From contig NZ_SAYT01000007.1 in NCBI RefSeq assembly GCF_004296575.1, positions 372,001 through 436,000 on the forward strand: a stretch of 64,000 nt of DNA, given 5' to 3'. How positions within the stretch are numbered: position 1 is the first letter of the stretch; each line of letters starts with the position of its first letter. The stretch comes from Dyella amyloliquefaciens. Lineage in GTDB: Bacteria; Pseudomonadota; Gammaproteobacteria; Xanthomonadales; Rhodanobacteraceae. Shown piece by piece: positions 24,701-31,506 of this stretch. The notes under the pieces are model-generated. The model saw nothing but the letters and a program-made list of their open reading frames with translations. It did not search any database and had not been told where the DNA came from. Both the position numbers and the translations under genes were made by a program.

Positions 24701-25909
24701 ATGCCGGATCTGGTCGCCTTCATGGAGCGTCGCGTGGCGGGCCAGGTGGTGGATACCGGGTTCGCCCAGGACAAGCTCAGCGTGACCCTGACGCCGGAGC
24801 AGGCCCGCCAGTTGTTCAACCAGCAGCCCGATTATGTGCAGCGGCAATTCGTGGAGCAGTCGCTGTTCAAGATCCTCGCGGCGGTGGGCAGCGACTACAA
24901 CAATCCCAGCAGCGCCTACTACGGCAAATATGCGCGCGGCTACGCCGCCATCGATACGCTGTTCCCTGCGTCGCTCGGCTATACCTCCAATGGCAGCGGG
25001 CAGGGCGGCATCAATGGCGCGGCCAAGACCGTCGATACGGGCGATCTGGATATTCGCAGTTCCACGATCCAGACCCAGCAGGGCGGCAACATCACCATCC
25101 TCGGCCCCGGTGGCGAGGCATTGGTGGGCAGTGCATCCGCGCCGCCGGTGATCACCGATGGCGCGGGTAACGTCATTGCCGGCCCGAACAGCATGGGCAT
25201 CCTGTCGATGGAGAAGGGCGACATCAACGTCTTCACCGATCGCAGCGTGCTGCTCGCGCAAAGTCGCATCTTCACCGAGCAGGGCGGCGATCTGGTGATG
25301 TGGAGTTCCAATGGCGACATCAACGCCGGCCAGGGCGCCAAGACCACAGCGGAAATTCCGCCGCCGACCTACCTGTGTACCATCGATGCCTGGTGTCGTA
25401 TCGACGCGCGCGGACAGGTGAGTGGCGCAGGCATTGCCACGCTGCAGACACTGCCCGGTGGCCCGTCCGGTGACGTCTATCTGATCGCGCCGCGCGGCAC
25501 GGTCGACGCGGGCGATGCAGGCATCCGCGTATCGGGCAACCTGATCGTCGCCGCGGCACAGGTGGCCAATGCGGACAACATCCAGGTGCAGGGTGAAAAG
25601 ATCGGCGTGCCGGTTGCGCAGGCGGTCAATATCGGTGCGTTGAATGCGGCGAGCGCCGCTGCCAACGCTGTGACCAAGGCGGTCGACGACGTGAGCCGGC
25701 AGCAGCAGGATGACGCACGCAACAAGTTGCCCTCCGTGATTTCGGTGCAGGTGCTTGGCTTCGGCGATGGCACGGGCGCCATCGACGAGAAGGATCGCCG
25801 CCGTCGCTACGATCCCAGCAGTCCCGTGCAGGTACTGGGCGCCGGTCAGCTGAGCATGCGTGCCAAGGAGCAATTGACGCCGGAGGAGCGCGCCCGGATG
25901 GCGCAGTGA
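12710..25909 (+). CDS. Giant TPS exoprotein TpsA, filamentous haemagglutinin/PdtA type
   Basis: 4,399 residues from the GTG at 12710, which has AGGGG upstream; an ATG at 12638 without a Shine-Dalgarno would add 24 residues. Signal peptide to about residue 41 (AMHAHA). The TPS secretion domain covers about 110-350, with TWDSFNIGRNTTLYFNQ, and NRNGILFG at 236-243 in place of the usual NPNGI-type motif. Then come thousands of residues of Gly/Ala/Ser/Thr-rich beta-helix repeats, a Pro-rich linker (PPAPPAPPPP), a perfect 194-residue tandem duplication near 2867-3268, and a C-terminal region of the filamentous haemagglutinin/DUF3739 kind. I found only two cysteines in the whole protein, CTIDAWC at 4223-4229. 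Role inferred: secreted by the TpsB at 5056 and displayed or released as an adhesin or similar exoprotein. It has its own ECF promoter. Confidence 0.93.
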   Translation: MSKTVRSQKVSATSSRAVPGRRPLAQWIAAALAMSAMHAHAGTPALSQAWLAGQRNNAAAPTPNANAATGNLPDTSGLAAQTSGQLLQQRVVQQSIANLNNAAAAVAAQISAQQVAQQAAQQLANPVPDGIAAGGLQVAAGVSSNPLLWQNASVPVQTTGAGKTTVQVKQTAQKAILTWDSFNIGRNTTLYFNQSGGTQSDNSNNWIVLNRITDPSGNPSQIFGQIKAEGTVYLLNRNGILFGAGSQVNTGSLLASSLDLFSSDVNASNAAFFNGGISGAQSNNGLFSSAFTDGRNHDVVIEKGASITTGAQGFALIAAPNVSNAGSIVANDGQAILAAGSSFANPKGSASGGALQLLNTSTASTGQGNASNTGLIESRRGQVHMLGYNVLQGGVALASTSISYPGSIELTAGLGGVPDASAPGGALFTQSGSLVLAPGSVTAILPEKDGSTTSSTAAADAAFKESSLALYGGTATFQAGSLLEAPSASLSVTAMTDQGDTRPTSGRIYVDAGAVVDVSGLANVSLPMSALLVTVPRVGQNELADSPLLRNSFLYTQKNVLIDSTQSGTRADGLDWVGSPILNVAGYVRNMPRDIQQLMTKGGAVSLNGDEVIVRNGAQLNLDGGYVAYQAGWVTTPNLLGANGRVYNIANADPNMDYVGFAGDFSVVHSRWGITESYNNPLLAGVGRWDPGYVVGSDAGTLSVTAGNALVLDGQISAQAFTGRNQAEQGKQPSGGTFDLNDIGTAYFERTNYAKGILLQQSALVLDNEVPGFDASTSWDAVLASQPADTGVATDQRYWLPVSADMIQNAGLANVSLTASQGGKSSSSGEIVEQAGTQFSVVPGGSIALSGSHIDLFGTLSAAAGTIAVTSVGPSVTLGLGTQASPDLPVDGNITVGTGATLSTRGLWVNDSGRGADGQIGDRYVNGGSISLTTQQALQPTNGSLDGTGSIILQNGSTLDVSGGGYVGINDVVERSQGVPVGHGGDITLTTYAVGSAAFGSGVSPPSSLDSGALVLDGRLLGDGFSGGGTLALQASAIQIGGDPASVPVTSGLYLDPSFFSGKGFDNYQLTAITDGTIAPGAQVVVARNNLLPIDQALLTAPTGTDLYATDAAHPDGIYAMEGALDAYHRYVTRETSADHGPGFSLTAGGYLNWLKELNQSASIPSYAGVSGSVTLGQGADIVVDAGGNVALAGTQATVVQGNITAPGGSISLSTNQLRRLKGLPAVTPEVWLGASSLLDASGVSLIDPWATAVNTADAASGLLGQRVPRTGVVLDGGDVTLMARGGYVVAQQGSVIDVSGASDTFDLPTQGGGVLGATTQYTPTPVWSDAGSISLAAAAGLYVDATLDAHGGAAQAEGGSLSLSGLGKVSPQQGAPAATGIILQQSGMLVPDGLAPGTAVEQGAPSGVLHFAVDRLANSGITSLTIGPDPSINADANFSVAVPLAFAGDVNLSLGRLFVVNAPALQALSTGATTLDSGTGYVAGGGHVQITAPYVSLTGGVNGSTAAQAAPVAQAGDGTLQIDAAFIDMGGWLDLQRWANADFVSSGDIRFTAPANLAYTKAVEHAGLLFTTGNLQLQAAQVYPASDYHFVIDANASGIKDAAGNALSTTVSILPNGNSTAPLSAGGALLISADRIEQQGTLRVQSGTLVLGVSDPVAQAAAFGIDPSVFPLAVTQSVHLAPGSLTSVSLDGQTVPYGTTVDGVEWRYSGDPLASSPDLASAPSKQIELYGSTLSLDAGAGIDVSGGGHLQAAEWVAGTGGSRDVLSQYGTSYVASTTGVQVPQYADGRAIYAIIPGYASPVAAQDAAFQNGAGAGPAVGQQVYLSGAPGLPAGYYTLLPAKYATLPGAYRVVQDTSAVDTVLGQSATQPDGTLAVNGYFADALTGAHAARNTTFLVQSQPVWQQYSQYTLTDADTFFPSLAAKSGLVAPAAVADAGRLALAAGQTLDLGATLTATPATGGRGSLVDIAAQAIDVVSAGQSGMDGYLTVTADGLDALGAGSLLLGGTRQLTGNGYQVTTSADSVVLSNDAAHPLQGPEILLAANGLGHAGAQGVVLKDGSALVASGTASGSTSLPLVFGVAAGTDASGKAIAGVDGDGALLRVSQNGATGIVRNDTSTTGVGQLTIGAGALVNGGNALTLDATGATSVDATAALSAKAIDSYSNQISFVGSDASLASGGGGFVIGPDTLNLLRGAQSVTLRSRGNIGFYGDVTIDLAHDLGLSAGTFTSDGGAVSIQADHLSLSNDLGAANLAFTAGNGQLTVHASEVDFGAGNTGLSGFGRFAATAAQGMKGQGSGSFNAGSVDVDLTTPWLLADNAADSQLTTTGALSVIGTQGALLTDVMGGALQLNGGTVAIGTLVGAPAGNLTIDASNGDVMVAAGGKLSVAGVNKTFFDTTTYAPGGALSITSEHGAVTFASGSMLDFSGAGAGGDAGSLSVQAATQANFGGTLSGGAISGYRGGYFTLGSGSAVDLDAMVDVANASGATGLFQVVSGAGNLSLAAGHTLQAQQVYLSANGSDAGGGQVLIDGTVNAAGHYGSTISLFGNKGVDVEGSLIATSDVPAQRGGSVTIATSGTPDGSLNTTYGYENVQAADSGRIEIGAHALINVSGGSADALSGGSVSLRAPLLANGDVQIGVDGRIVGARVVTIEPYAVWSTKDKPADPAKYFDGLIDPAGWYSADGSMVAGTWTDASGKILAAPADAATLTQYLQNDYFMPDSLDAAHAGFYGYVDGDASKGAGTLMSYVQQPGYSFGGRYAGIANVQLRPGIELDNPADGTQQGKISVLTNWNLGAGTTQADGSIVLAYRYQGMAPILTVRAAGDLDVQASITDGFYQQNDGATLANAATPPAPPAPPPPVSDNGYGDALAEYQKTQQFLDANGVWNGTINLKAGTVAQGLTPGGGTISITSDPYYQAIQAPLTAQSANYYTNYDAYLGEIGDGTQSSSWAQAFINVNNVASRNFLAYSPTTLVAPQPGAYTDYSDYVAAYQSWLQTNFAFSPVSKRNTTPSPLLLPIDANYTDYTSDYATYIQGHNDYYNYVSVHVGSGVVGSQLFYAPFAPAADPTDPAYAKALAEYQKTQQFLDANGVWNGTINLKAGTVAQGLTPGGGTISITSDPYYQAIQAPLTAQSANYYTNYDAYLGEIGDGTQSSSWAQAFINVNNVASRNFLAYSPTTLVAPQPGAYTDYSDYVAAYQSWLQTNFAFSPVSKRNTTPSPLLLPIDANYTDYTSDYATYIQGHNDYYNYVSVHVGSGVVGSQLFYAPFAPASDPFSSGGTGPSTPPTKVDVPASAANNSPSNMPSLGSPASLASATLLGGSSSSYRLVAGAQMDAADPLSTVADAGNVLLDGHFTVVDTLTAPSSSIFNNKTLLLPTVVRTGTGTIDVAAGGDIDWLDSSSPAAVYTAGTPATGTTADTSVSVLRANWNPAASATLPTMLSTGQVNPDEGGDVSLAAQGDINAIQQVLDTTGAVTKGSAGSNISQYWWPWMQTANAASGNASSINFANFDQGVMSAGGNVSVNAGGDIRQLSVSLPTTWYANADGTSVTTVGGGNLQVHAGGDILSGTYFVAKGEGSLQAGGAVASDLSYTAPSGGNYGGTTTTVSTLLALQDAQLDVHARLGVDIGGVFDPSYLLGANGDAGQFGAALTAGRFDSQSYSAASSLSVTASQGDVSLDSLKVPGALFGYGSGIALDPGSILPATVDLQALSGNLNILGAGSLYPSATGNLDLLANGDIRFSQQVYPVSTPGISAGTTGFGLIDVDADALPSALLPSGNALASTNFKALWTLGYIDADASTASIYGSVLHASTPLHADDTQPVKIYALTGDITDGIDSPGGFNERSLEIAPAKQALVYAGHDIVNLYFAGQHVRDADVTRISAGNDIYDTPLSTTFVQTSKDPFAYQLTPILMLGGPGSFLVEAGRNIGPLANETEAAGNIAVQSGGVGTGIDTVGNLLNPYLPHAGADINVLFGVGPGMDTQAFIAAYVDGADASTGVDSLMPDLVAFMERRVAGQVVDTGFAQDKLSVTLTPEQARQLFNQQPDYVQRQFVEQSLFKILAAVGSDYNNPSSAYYGKYARGYAAIDTLFPASLGYTSNGSGQGGINGAAKTVDTGDLDIRSSTIQTQQGGNITILGPGGEALVGSASAPPVITDGAGNVIAGPNSMGILSMEKGDINVFTDRSVLLAQSRIFTEQGGDLVMWSSNGDINAGQGAKTTAEIPPPTYLCTIDAWCRIDARGQVSGAGIATLQTLPGGPSGDVYLIAPRGTVDAGDAGIRVSGNLIVAAAQVANADNIQVQGEKIGVPVAQAVNIGALNAASAAANAVTKAVDDVSRQQQDDARNKLPSVISVQVLGFGDGTGAIDEKDRRRRYDPSSPVQVLGAGQLSMRAKEQLTPEERARMAQ
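21311..22512 (+). repeat. 584-bp in-frame tandem duplication inside tpsA
   Basis: Copy 1 is about 21311-21894 and copy 2 about 21929-22512, a period of 618 bp (206 codons) with a 34-bp joint. The roughly 194 encoded residues (from LAEYQKTQQFLD to FYAPFAPA) are identical in both copies. I counted about eleven base differences, all silent, most of them near the front of the unit. Each unit is rich in Tyr/Asp clusters (YTDYSDYVAAY, YTDYTSDYATY), unlike the Gly/Ser repeats around it, and follows a Pro-rich linker. Confidence 0.95.
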
Positions 25910-25927
25910 GCAAGGTTTTCACTGGAA

Positions 25928-25957
25928 CGGGCCGTGCGCACCTTCGCGCGCGGCCCG
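25928..25957 (+). terminator. Stem-loop after tpsA
   Basis: A 12-bp stem (CGGGCCGTGCGC with GCGCGCGGCCCG, one G-U type pair) and a 6-base loop start 18 bp after the tpsA stop. No T-run follows, so it may be a Rho-dependent or 3'-protecting structure rather than a classical intrinsic terminator. Confidence 0.5.
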
Positions 25958-26105
25958 GGTAATCGGCGAATGGCGGCTGGTTGGTCCTCCCTTCGTCGGA
26001 AATGCTCGAATTCAGCAATGCGGGCGGGCTTTTCATGCCCGGCAGGGTTCCTTATTTAGTTTTTCCAATAACGAGCTCGCGCGCCACCTATGGATTATTA
26101 ATTCG

Positions 26106-26522
26106 ATGGCCATGGAAATACCCGTAGACCACCGGGAAGGTGGTCGGCTGGCCGCATTTTCGCAAGCCCTCAGGCATCTCATCGAGGCACAGCAGGAAAA
26201 GGTGGCCGAGCGCCTGATCAATCAATGCAACCGGGCATTTTCCGGACGCCTCCTCGAATATCCCGTGGTGGCCTGGCACGCGCGCTCCAGCTACGTGGTT
26301 CGGACACGCCTGCGCCGGAAGATCGAGACCGTGCCCGATGTACTCGCTGCGGACACGCTGCTGCCGCTGGTTTCCCTGCTCAATGTGTGGTGCCAGGAGG
26401 GCCGTCGCAGTGCGGTGCGCAGTGTAGTGCGCGAATTGAACAACGCGGATCTGGGCGAACTTTCATCGAAGATCGGGCTCGATCCCGAGGTCGCGACCAT
26501 CATCGTCGAATTCATCGAATAA
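26106..26522 (+). CDS. Small protein of unknown function
   Basis: 138 residues, no signal peptide or membrane segment, mostly helical by composition. I do not recognise the family. Visible features are a charged first half (LRHLIEAQQEKVAERLINQC), a central RTRLRRKIETVPDVL, and an acidic C-terminus (LDPEVATIIVEFIE). The start could also be the second ATG at 26112; neither has a clear Shine-Dalgarno. It lies 196 bp after tpsA on the same strand, past a stem-loop, and carries no ECF box upstream, so membership of the TPS regulon is uncertain. Confidence 0.55.
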   Translation: MAMEIPVDHREGGRLAAFSQALRHLIEAQQEKVAERLINQCNRAFSGRLLEYPVVAWHARSSYVVRTRLRRKIETVPDVLAADTLLPLVSLLNVWCQEGRRSAVRSVVRELNNADLGELSSKIGLDPEVATIIVEFIE

Positions 26523-26944
26523 CGGTGCAATGTGATTTGCTATGTGATTTTCTGAAAATGAAATGTTCATGGCGTCATCACATCCGTGACATGGTTTATG
26601 TCGACGCTAATTCGCCCTATGTTCTTGGTGGCTGGGTTGCCCTATGTCGGAGGCCACTCATTGGCCAGGACTCTTGTTGCAGGCGGCAAGCCATTGGTCT
26701 AGTTCGGAAGCCAGCAATGTGGGATGCAAGCCGGACTCTTGGCAATGCACCAATCTGCACCCAAGCGGTTGAGGCGCGCGCAGGGCATCGTCGCTGCTCG
26801 AAAGTGCTAAGGGGCTGCCTCCCCTTGGCACAACGGCACCCATGGCAGACACTGAGGCTGTATAGGGGAGTGCGCATGGGGAGTCCGTAGACTGCCCCAG
26901 TGAATGAGGGACCCAAAAGTGCACACGTCCCTAAGCGCAGGCAA
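26523..26944. other. Gene-poor stretch of about 420 bp before tRNA-Val
   Basis: Frames here are open for up to 220 codons on the plus strand and under 100 on the minus strand, but their composition is not protein-like, they have no Shine-Dalgarno, and they resemble nothing I know. The first 100 bases are AT-rich compared with the genome. I see no repeat, transposase remnant or RNA gene. Being next to a tRNA gene, it could be the scar of an excised element, but no attachment-site duplicate is visible. Confidence 0.35.
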
Positions 26945-26974
26945 CAAAAAAGGCCCCATCTCTGGAGCCTCTGA
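26945..26974 (-). terminator. Intrinsic terminator after tRNA-Val
   Basis: Read on the minus strand, AGGCTCC, a short loop and GGGGCCT are followed by a run of six T (26951-26945). It sits about 30 bases past the 3' end of the tRNA and fits a Rho-independent terminator for it. Confidence 0.7.
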
Positions 26975-27001
26975 AGTCCCTTGGAACAAGGGTTTATTCG
27001 G

Positions 27002-27076
27002 TGGTGGGCGATGCAAGGATCGAACTTGCGACACCTGCCGTGTGAAGGCAGTGCTCTACCGCTGAGCTAATCGCCC
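27002..27076 (-). tRNA. tRNA-Val (anticodon CAC)
   Basis: 75 nt including an encoded CCA. The acceptor stem GGGCGAT pairs with ATCGCCC; the D arm has AGCTCAGCGGTAGAGC; the anticodon stem CTGCC/GGCAG encloses TTCACAC, giving anticodon CAC for the Val codon GUG; the T arm has GTTCGATCC. All four arms fold. An intrinsic terminator follows. Confidence 0.95.
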
Positions 27077-27209
27077 GCCGAGCGCGCAAATATACGGTGC
27101 CCCGGGGGCGGGGTCAAGGCTTTCGGTCCAAAAATTGCCATGGGCTGGGCAGGCCTGTGAAAGGTGAACGCGTACAATGTCGCGTTTAACACGTTACCGG
27201 CCCAGGCTC

Positions 27210-27551
27210 ATGGACTTCCTGCAGCATCAACTCAACCACATCTTCCAGGCCCTGCATAATTTCGAGTTCACGCCCTGGAAGGTGGTCGGTTTCCTGGGCT
27301 CGATCATGTTCACCAGCCGCTGGTTCGTGCAGCTCTACTACACGCGCAAGCTGGGACGGGTGGTGATGCCGCTGTCGTTCTGGTGGCTGTCGGTGGTCGG
27401 CAGTGCGTTGCTGTTGTCTTACTTCGTTTTTGGCAAGAACGACTCGGTGGGCATTCTTTCCAACTTCTTCCCGGCGTTTGTGTCGGTCTACAACCTCGTT
27501 GTGCATATGCGCGAGGTGAAGCGGCGGTCGTTGGTTGAGAGTGAGGTTTGA
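27210..27551 (+). CDS. Small membrane protein with lipid-A-disaccharide synthase N-terminal (LAB_N) domain
   Basis: 113 residues with about three membrane helices. The LAB_N signature is clear: WKVVGFLGSIMFTSRWFVQLY at about 24-44, then PLSFWWLSVVGSALLLSYFVF, and a third helix in ILSNFFPAFVSVYNLVVH. Proteins of this family are usually encoded near glycosyltransferases for lipid modification and their exact role is unsettled; no such partner is adjacent here. The ATG at 27210 was preferred over an upstream start at 27177 because the domain begins soon after it. It is divergent from the tRNA. Confidence 0.8.
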   Translation: MDFLQHQLNHIFQALHNFEFTPWKVVGFLGSIMFTSRWFVQLYYTRKLGRVVMPLSFWWLSVVGSALLLSYFVFGKNDSVGILSNFFPAFVSVYNLVVHMREVKRRSLVESEV

Positions 27552-27596
27552 GGGCGGCGACCGGCCTTCAGCGGTTCGTTCTTTAGCCGGCTGTTT

Positions 27597-27677
27597 GTGG
27601 GAGCGCACCCTGTGCGCGACGAGCCAACGAAGCGGTGATGCCGCAGCGTTTGTCGCGCACAGGGTGCGCTCCCACAA
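27597..27677. repeat. REP-type palindrome, GTGGGAGCGC family
   Basis: Inverted arms of about 24 bp (GTGGGAGCGCACCCTGTGCG and its complement at 27652-27675) flank a 30-base centre. The same arm sequence recurs at 48222-48332 and a GTAG-headed variant at 32527-32709. Located between converging genes, where it may end both transcripts. Confidence 0.85.
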
Positions 27678-27728
27678 ATGCATCAGGCACCCACCAATGC
27701 ATCGAGGTGCCTGATTGACTGGTTGGTG

Positions 27729-30413
27729 TCAGTCGGGGTCGTAGTCGAGGTTGGGGGCCAGCCAGCGTTCGGCTTCCTCGCGCGTCCAGCCCTTGCGCTT
27801 GGCGTAGTCCTCGACCTGTTCGCGGGTGAGGCGGCCCACCACGAAGTACTGGCTGTCCGGATGGGAGAAGTACCAGCCGGAGACGGCGGCGGTCGGGTAC
27901 ATCGCAAAGCCTTCGGTGAGTTCGATACCGGTATTCCGCGTGGCATCGAGCAGCCGGAACAGCGTCGCCTTCTCGGTGTGGTCGGGGCAGGCGGGGTAAC
28001 CCGGGGCCGGGCGGATGCCGCTGTACTTCTCGTCGATCAGCGCCTCGTTGTCGAGCGACTCGTCCGGGGCATAGCCCCAGTACTCATGGCGCACGCGTTC
28101 GTGCATGCGTTCGGCGAACGCCTCGGCGAGGCGGTCGGCCAGCGCCTTGAGCAGGATGGCTGAGTAGTCGTCGTGGTCGGCTTCGAAGCGCGCGACATGG
28201 GCGTCGATGCCGATGCCGGCGGTGACGGCGAAGCCACCCACCCAGTCCGACTTGCCGCTGCTCTTGGGCGACACGAAATCGGACAAACAGAAATCCGGTC
28301 GCTCGACTGGCTTGTCTGCCTGCTGTCGCAGGTGATGCAGGGCAACGGTCTTGCCGTTTTCCAGCTGTACCTCGACATCGTCGCCGGTGCCGGCCGCCGG
28401 CCAGAAACCGATCACTCCGCGGGCCGTAAGCCACTTCTCCGCGATGAGCTTGTCCAGCATGGCCTGCGCGTCGTTGAACAGCTCGGTCGCCTGCTTGCCC
28501 ACGATCTCGTCGCTGAGGATGGCGGGGTAACGTCCTGCCAGCTCCCATGCATTGAAGAACGGCGACCAGTCGATATAGCGACGCAGCTCTGCCAGGTCGT
28601 AGTTGTCGAACACCGTAACACCCGGTTGGCGCGGTGCAGGTGGTTCGTAACTGGCCCAGTCGGTGCTGAAGCGCTGCGCGCGCGCCTTGTCCAGTGAGAC
28701 CAGCGACTTTCCGCTGCCGCGCTGCTTGTGGCGCTCGCGCACTTCGGCGTATTCGGCGCGGACCTTGGCCATGAAGTTGTCGACCAACTCCTTGCTGACC
28801 AGCGACTGAGCCACGCCGACGGCGCGCGAAGCGTCCTTCACCCATACCGTGGGCGACTTGTAGTGCGGCTCGATCTTCAGTGCGGTGTGCGCTCGCGACG
28901 TGGTGGCGCCGCCGATCAGCAGCGGGATATGGAAATCCTGACGCTGCATCTCGCGGGCGACCTGACTCATCTCTTCCAGTGACGGCGTGATCAGGCCGGA
29001 CAGGCCGATGATGTCGGCGTTGTGTTCGCGGGCCGTGTCGAGGATCTTCTGTGCCGGCACCATCACACCGAGGTCGATCACCTCGAAGTTGTTGCAGCGG
29101 AGTACCACGGCGACGATGTTCTTGCCGATGTCATGCACGTCGCCCTTGACCGTGGCCATGACGATGGTGCCGTTGTTCTTGCCGGTATCGCCGGTGCGCA
29201 GCTTTTCTTCTTCGATGTAGGGCAGCAGATAGGCCACGGCCTTCTTCATCACGCGCGCGGATTTCACCACCTGCGGCAGGAACATCTTGCCGGCGCCGAA
29301 CAGGTCGCCGACCACGTTCATGCCGTCCATCAGCGGGCCTTCGATCACGTCGAGCGGGCGCGTGGAGAGTTTGCGTGCTTCCTCGGTATCTTCGTTGACG
29401 AACTGGTCGATGCCGTGCACCAAAGCATGGCTGAGGCGAGCCCGCACCGGCTTCTCGCGCCAGGCGAGGTTCTCGACGACCACCTCGCCTTTCTTGGCCT
29501 TGAACTTCTCGGCGATCTCGAGCAGGCGCTCGGTGGCATCCGCGCGGCGGTTAAGCACCACGTCTTCCACGCGCTCGCGCAGTTCTTCGGGCACGTCGTC
29601 GTAGATCATCAACGCGCCGGCGTTGACGATACCCATGTCCATGCCCGCCTTGATGGCGTGGTACAGGAACACTGAGTGGATCGCCTCGCGCACCGTGTTG
29701 TTGCCGCGGAACGAGAACGACACGTTGGAGACGCCGCCCGACACGTGGGTTTCGGGAAAGCGACGCTTGATCTCGCGCGTTGCCTCGATGAAATCCACCG
29801 CGTAGTTGTTGTGCTCCTCGATGCCGGTGGCGATCGCGAAGATGTTCGGGTCGAAGATGATGTCTTCGGGCGGAAAGTCGAGCTTCGTGGTCAGCAGTTC
29901 GTAGGCGCGCGAGCAGATTTCCACCTTGCGTTCGCAGGTGTCGGCCTGGCCTTGTTCGTCGAACGCCATCACCACCACGGCGGCGCCGTACTGCTGCACC
30001 TTGCGCGCGTGCTCGAGGAAGATCTCCTCGCCTTCCTTCATCGAGATCGAATTGACGATGCCCTTGCCCTGCAGGCAGCGCAGGCCGGCTTCGATCACGG
30101 TCCACTTGGACGAGTCGACCATCACCGGCACGCGGGCGATATCGGGTTCGGCGGCGATCAGGTTGAGGAAGCGCGTCATCGCGGCTTCCGAGTCGATCAG
30201 GCCCTCGTCCATGTTGACGTCGACGATCTGCGCGCCGCTGGCGACCTGCTGGCGCGCGACCTCCACGGCTTCTTCGTAGCGATCTTCCTTGATCAGCTTG
30301 CGGAACTGGGCGGAGCCGGTGACGTTGGTGCGTTCGCCCACGTTGACGAACAGCAGGTCGGGCGTGATGACCAGTGGTTCGAGTCCGGAAAGGCGGGTGT
30401 GACGGGACATCAT
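27729..30413 (-). CDS. metH: Methionine synthase, cobalamin-dependent, C-terminal polypeptide (pterin, cap, B12 and AdoMet domains)
   Basis: 894 residues holding everything of MetH except the homocysteine domain: pterin-binding domain at about 20-290 ([13 protein letters not shown]), helical cap at about 300-400, cobalamin domain with the B12-ligand motif GDVHDIGKN (His427) and [13 protein letters not shown], and AdoMet reactivation domain from about 560 on, with [12 protein letters not shown]. It transfers methyl from methyltetrahydrofolate through cobalamin to homocysteine, using the separate subunit encoded 6 bp upstream. All key motifs are intact. The split architecture is known in Xanthomonadaceae and is not a frameshift, since each half has its own start and stop. 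Third gene of a methionine operon. Confidence 0.96.
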   Translation of the reverse strand: MMSRHTRLSGLEPLVITPDLLFVNVGERTNVTGSAQFRKLIKEDRYEEAVEVARQQVASGAQIVDVNMDEGLIDSEAAMTRFLNLIAAEPDIARVPVMVDSSKWTVIEAGLRCLQGKGIVNSISMKEGEEIFLEHARKVQQYGAAVVVMAFDEQGQADTCERKVEICSRAYELLTTKLDFPPEDIIFDPNIFAIATGIEEHNNYAVDFIEATREIKRRFPETHVSGGVSNVSFSFRGNNTVREAIHSVFLYHAIKAGMDMGIVNAGALMIYDDVPEELRERVEDVVLNRRADATERLLEIAEKFKAKKGEVVVENLAWREKPVRARLSHALVHGIDQFVNEDTEEARKLSTRPLDVIEGPLMDGMNVVGDLFGAGKMFLPQVVKSARVMKKAVAYLLPYIEEEKLRTGDTGKNNGTIVMATVKGDVHDIGKNIVAVVLRCNNFEVIDLGVMVPAQKILDTAREHNADIIGLSGLITPSLEEMSQVAREMQRQDFHIPLLIGGATTSRAHTALKIEPHYKSPTVWVKDASRAVGVAQSLVSKELVDNFMAKVRAEYAEVRERHKQRGSGKSLVSLDKARAQRFSTDWASYEPPAPRQPGVTVFDNYDLAELRRYIDWSPFFNAWELAGRYPAILSDEIVGKQATELFNDAQAMLDKLIAEKWLTARGVIGFWPAAGTGDDVEVQLENGKTVALHHLRQQADKPVERPDFCLSDFVSPKSSGKSDWVGGFAVTAGIGIDAHVARFEADHDDYSAILLKALADRLAEAFAERMHERVRHEYWGYAPDESLDNEALIDEKYSGIRPAPGYPACPDHTEKATLFRLLDATRNTGIELTEGFAMYPTAAVSGWYFSHPDSQYFVVGRLTREQVEDYAKRKGWTREEAERWLAPNLDYDPD

Positions 30414-30419
30414 CGGGAC

Positions 30420-31499
30420 TCAGGCAACCTTGGCGTTGGCGGAAGGGAGGGCGCGCGGCGCGCAGTCGCGCACGGCGTCGGCGATGGCCTTGATGTGGTC
30501 GGGCGTGGTGCCGCAACAGCCGCCCACCAGGTTGAGCAGGCCGTCGCGGGCGAAGCTGCCGATCACCGCGGCCATCTGTTCGGGCGTTTCGTCGTACTCG
30601 CCGAACGCGTTGGGCAATCCGGCGTTGGGGTGCGTGCTGACAAAGCACTGGGAGACGTTGGACAGCGTCTGCACGTGCGGTCGCAGGTCCGCGGCGCCGA
30701 GTGCGCAGTTGAGACCCACCGAGATGGGGCGCGCGTGCTGCACGGAGTAATAGAACGCCTCGGCCGTCTGGCCCGACAGCGTGCGACCGGAGCGGTCGGT
30801 GATGGTGCCGGAGATCATCACGGGCATGCGCGTGCCGCGCTGGTGGAACAGCTCGCTCAGTGCGAACAGCGCGGCCTTGGCATTCAGGGTATCGAAGATG
30901 GTTTCGACCATGATGAGGTCGGCGCCGCCGTCGATGAGTCCGCTTGCCGCTTCGGTGTAGTTGCTGGCCAGTTCTTCGAAAGTGACGTTGCGGAAGCCGG
31001 GATCATTGACGTCCGGCGAGAGCGACGCCGTACGGCTGGTGGGGCCCAGCACGCCGATGACGAAGCGCGGCTTGTCCGGCGTCTTCGACTCCCACTTGTC
31101 GCAGGCCGCACGCGCAAGGCGCGCACCTTCCCGGTTCAACTCGTAGGCGAGGTGCTCTAGGTGGTAGTCGGCCTGGCTGATGCGGGTGGAGTTGAAGGTA
31201 TTGGTTTCGACCAGATCAGCGCCGGCTTCCAGATACGCTTCGTGCACACCCCGGATGATGTCCGGGTTGGTCAGCGTGAGCAGGTCGTTGTTGCCCTTGA
31301 GGTCGCAACTGCCGGGATGGTCGTGTGTATGCGCGCTGTCATGCCCGTCGACGAAGCGTTCGCCACGAAAGGCGCCTTCGTCCAGCGAGTGACGCTGCAG
31401 CATGGTGCCCATGCCACCGTCCAGGATCAGGATGCGCTCGCCCAGCAGGCGCTGCAGCAGCGCGACGCGTTCGGGGTGGAGCCAGGGAATCGTGCTCAT
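30420..31499 (-). CDS. metH: Methionine synthase, homocysteine-binding subunit (split MetH N-terminus)
   Basis: 359 residues forming one homocysteine S-methyltransferase barrel. Visible are [10 protein letters not shown] near the start, [18 protein letters not shown], and the zinc-binding [14 protein letters not shown] near the end, so the Cys ligands are present. It binds homocysteine and receives the methyl group from the cobalamin subunit encoded 6 bp downstream. The regulator gene ends 7 bp upstream, so the three are one transcription unit. Confidence 0.95.
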   Translation of the reverse strand: MSTIPWLHPERVALLQRLLGERILILDGGMGTMLQRHSLDEGAFRGERFVDGHDSAHTHDHPGSCDLKGNNDLLTLTNPDIIRGVHEAYLEAGADLVETNTFNSTRISQADYHLEHLAYELNREGARLARAACDKWESKTPDKPRFVIGVLGPTSRTASLSPDVNDPGFRNVTFEELASNYTEAASGLIDGGADLIMVETIFDTLNAKAALFALSELFHQRGTRMPVMISGTITDRSGRTLSGQTAEAFYYSVQHARPISVGLNCALGAADLRPHVQTLSNVSQCFVSTHPNAGLPNAFGEYDETPEQMAAVIGSFARDGLLNLVGGCCGTTPDHIKAIADAVRDCAPRALPSANAKVA

Positions 31500-31506
31500 G
31501 GATACC

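Noticed and set aside
26225-26890. Plus-strand frame of 221 codons across the end of the 138-residue gene
   Set aside because: Overlaps a better frame, has no ribosome site and its composition (Arg/Cys/Gly-rich) is typical of out-of-frame reading.
30414-30422. Frameshift splitting metH
   Set aside because: Each half has its own start and stop, intact domain borders and a 6-bp gap; the split form is normal in this group.
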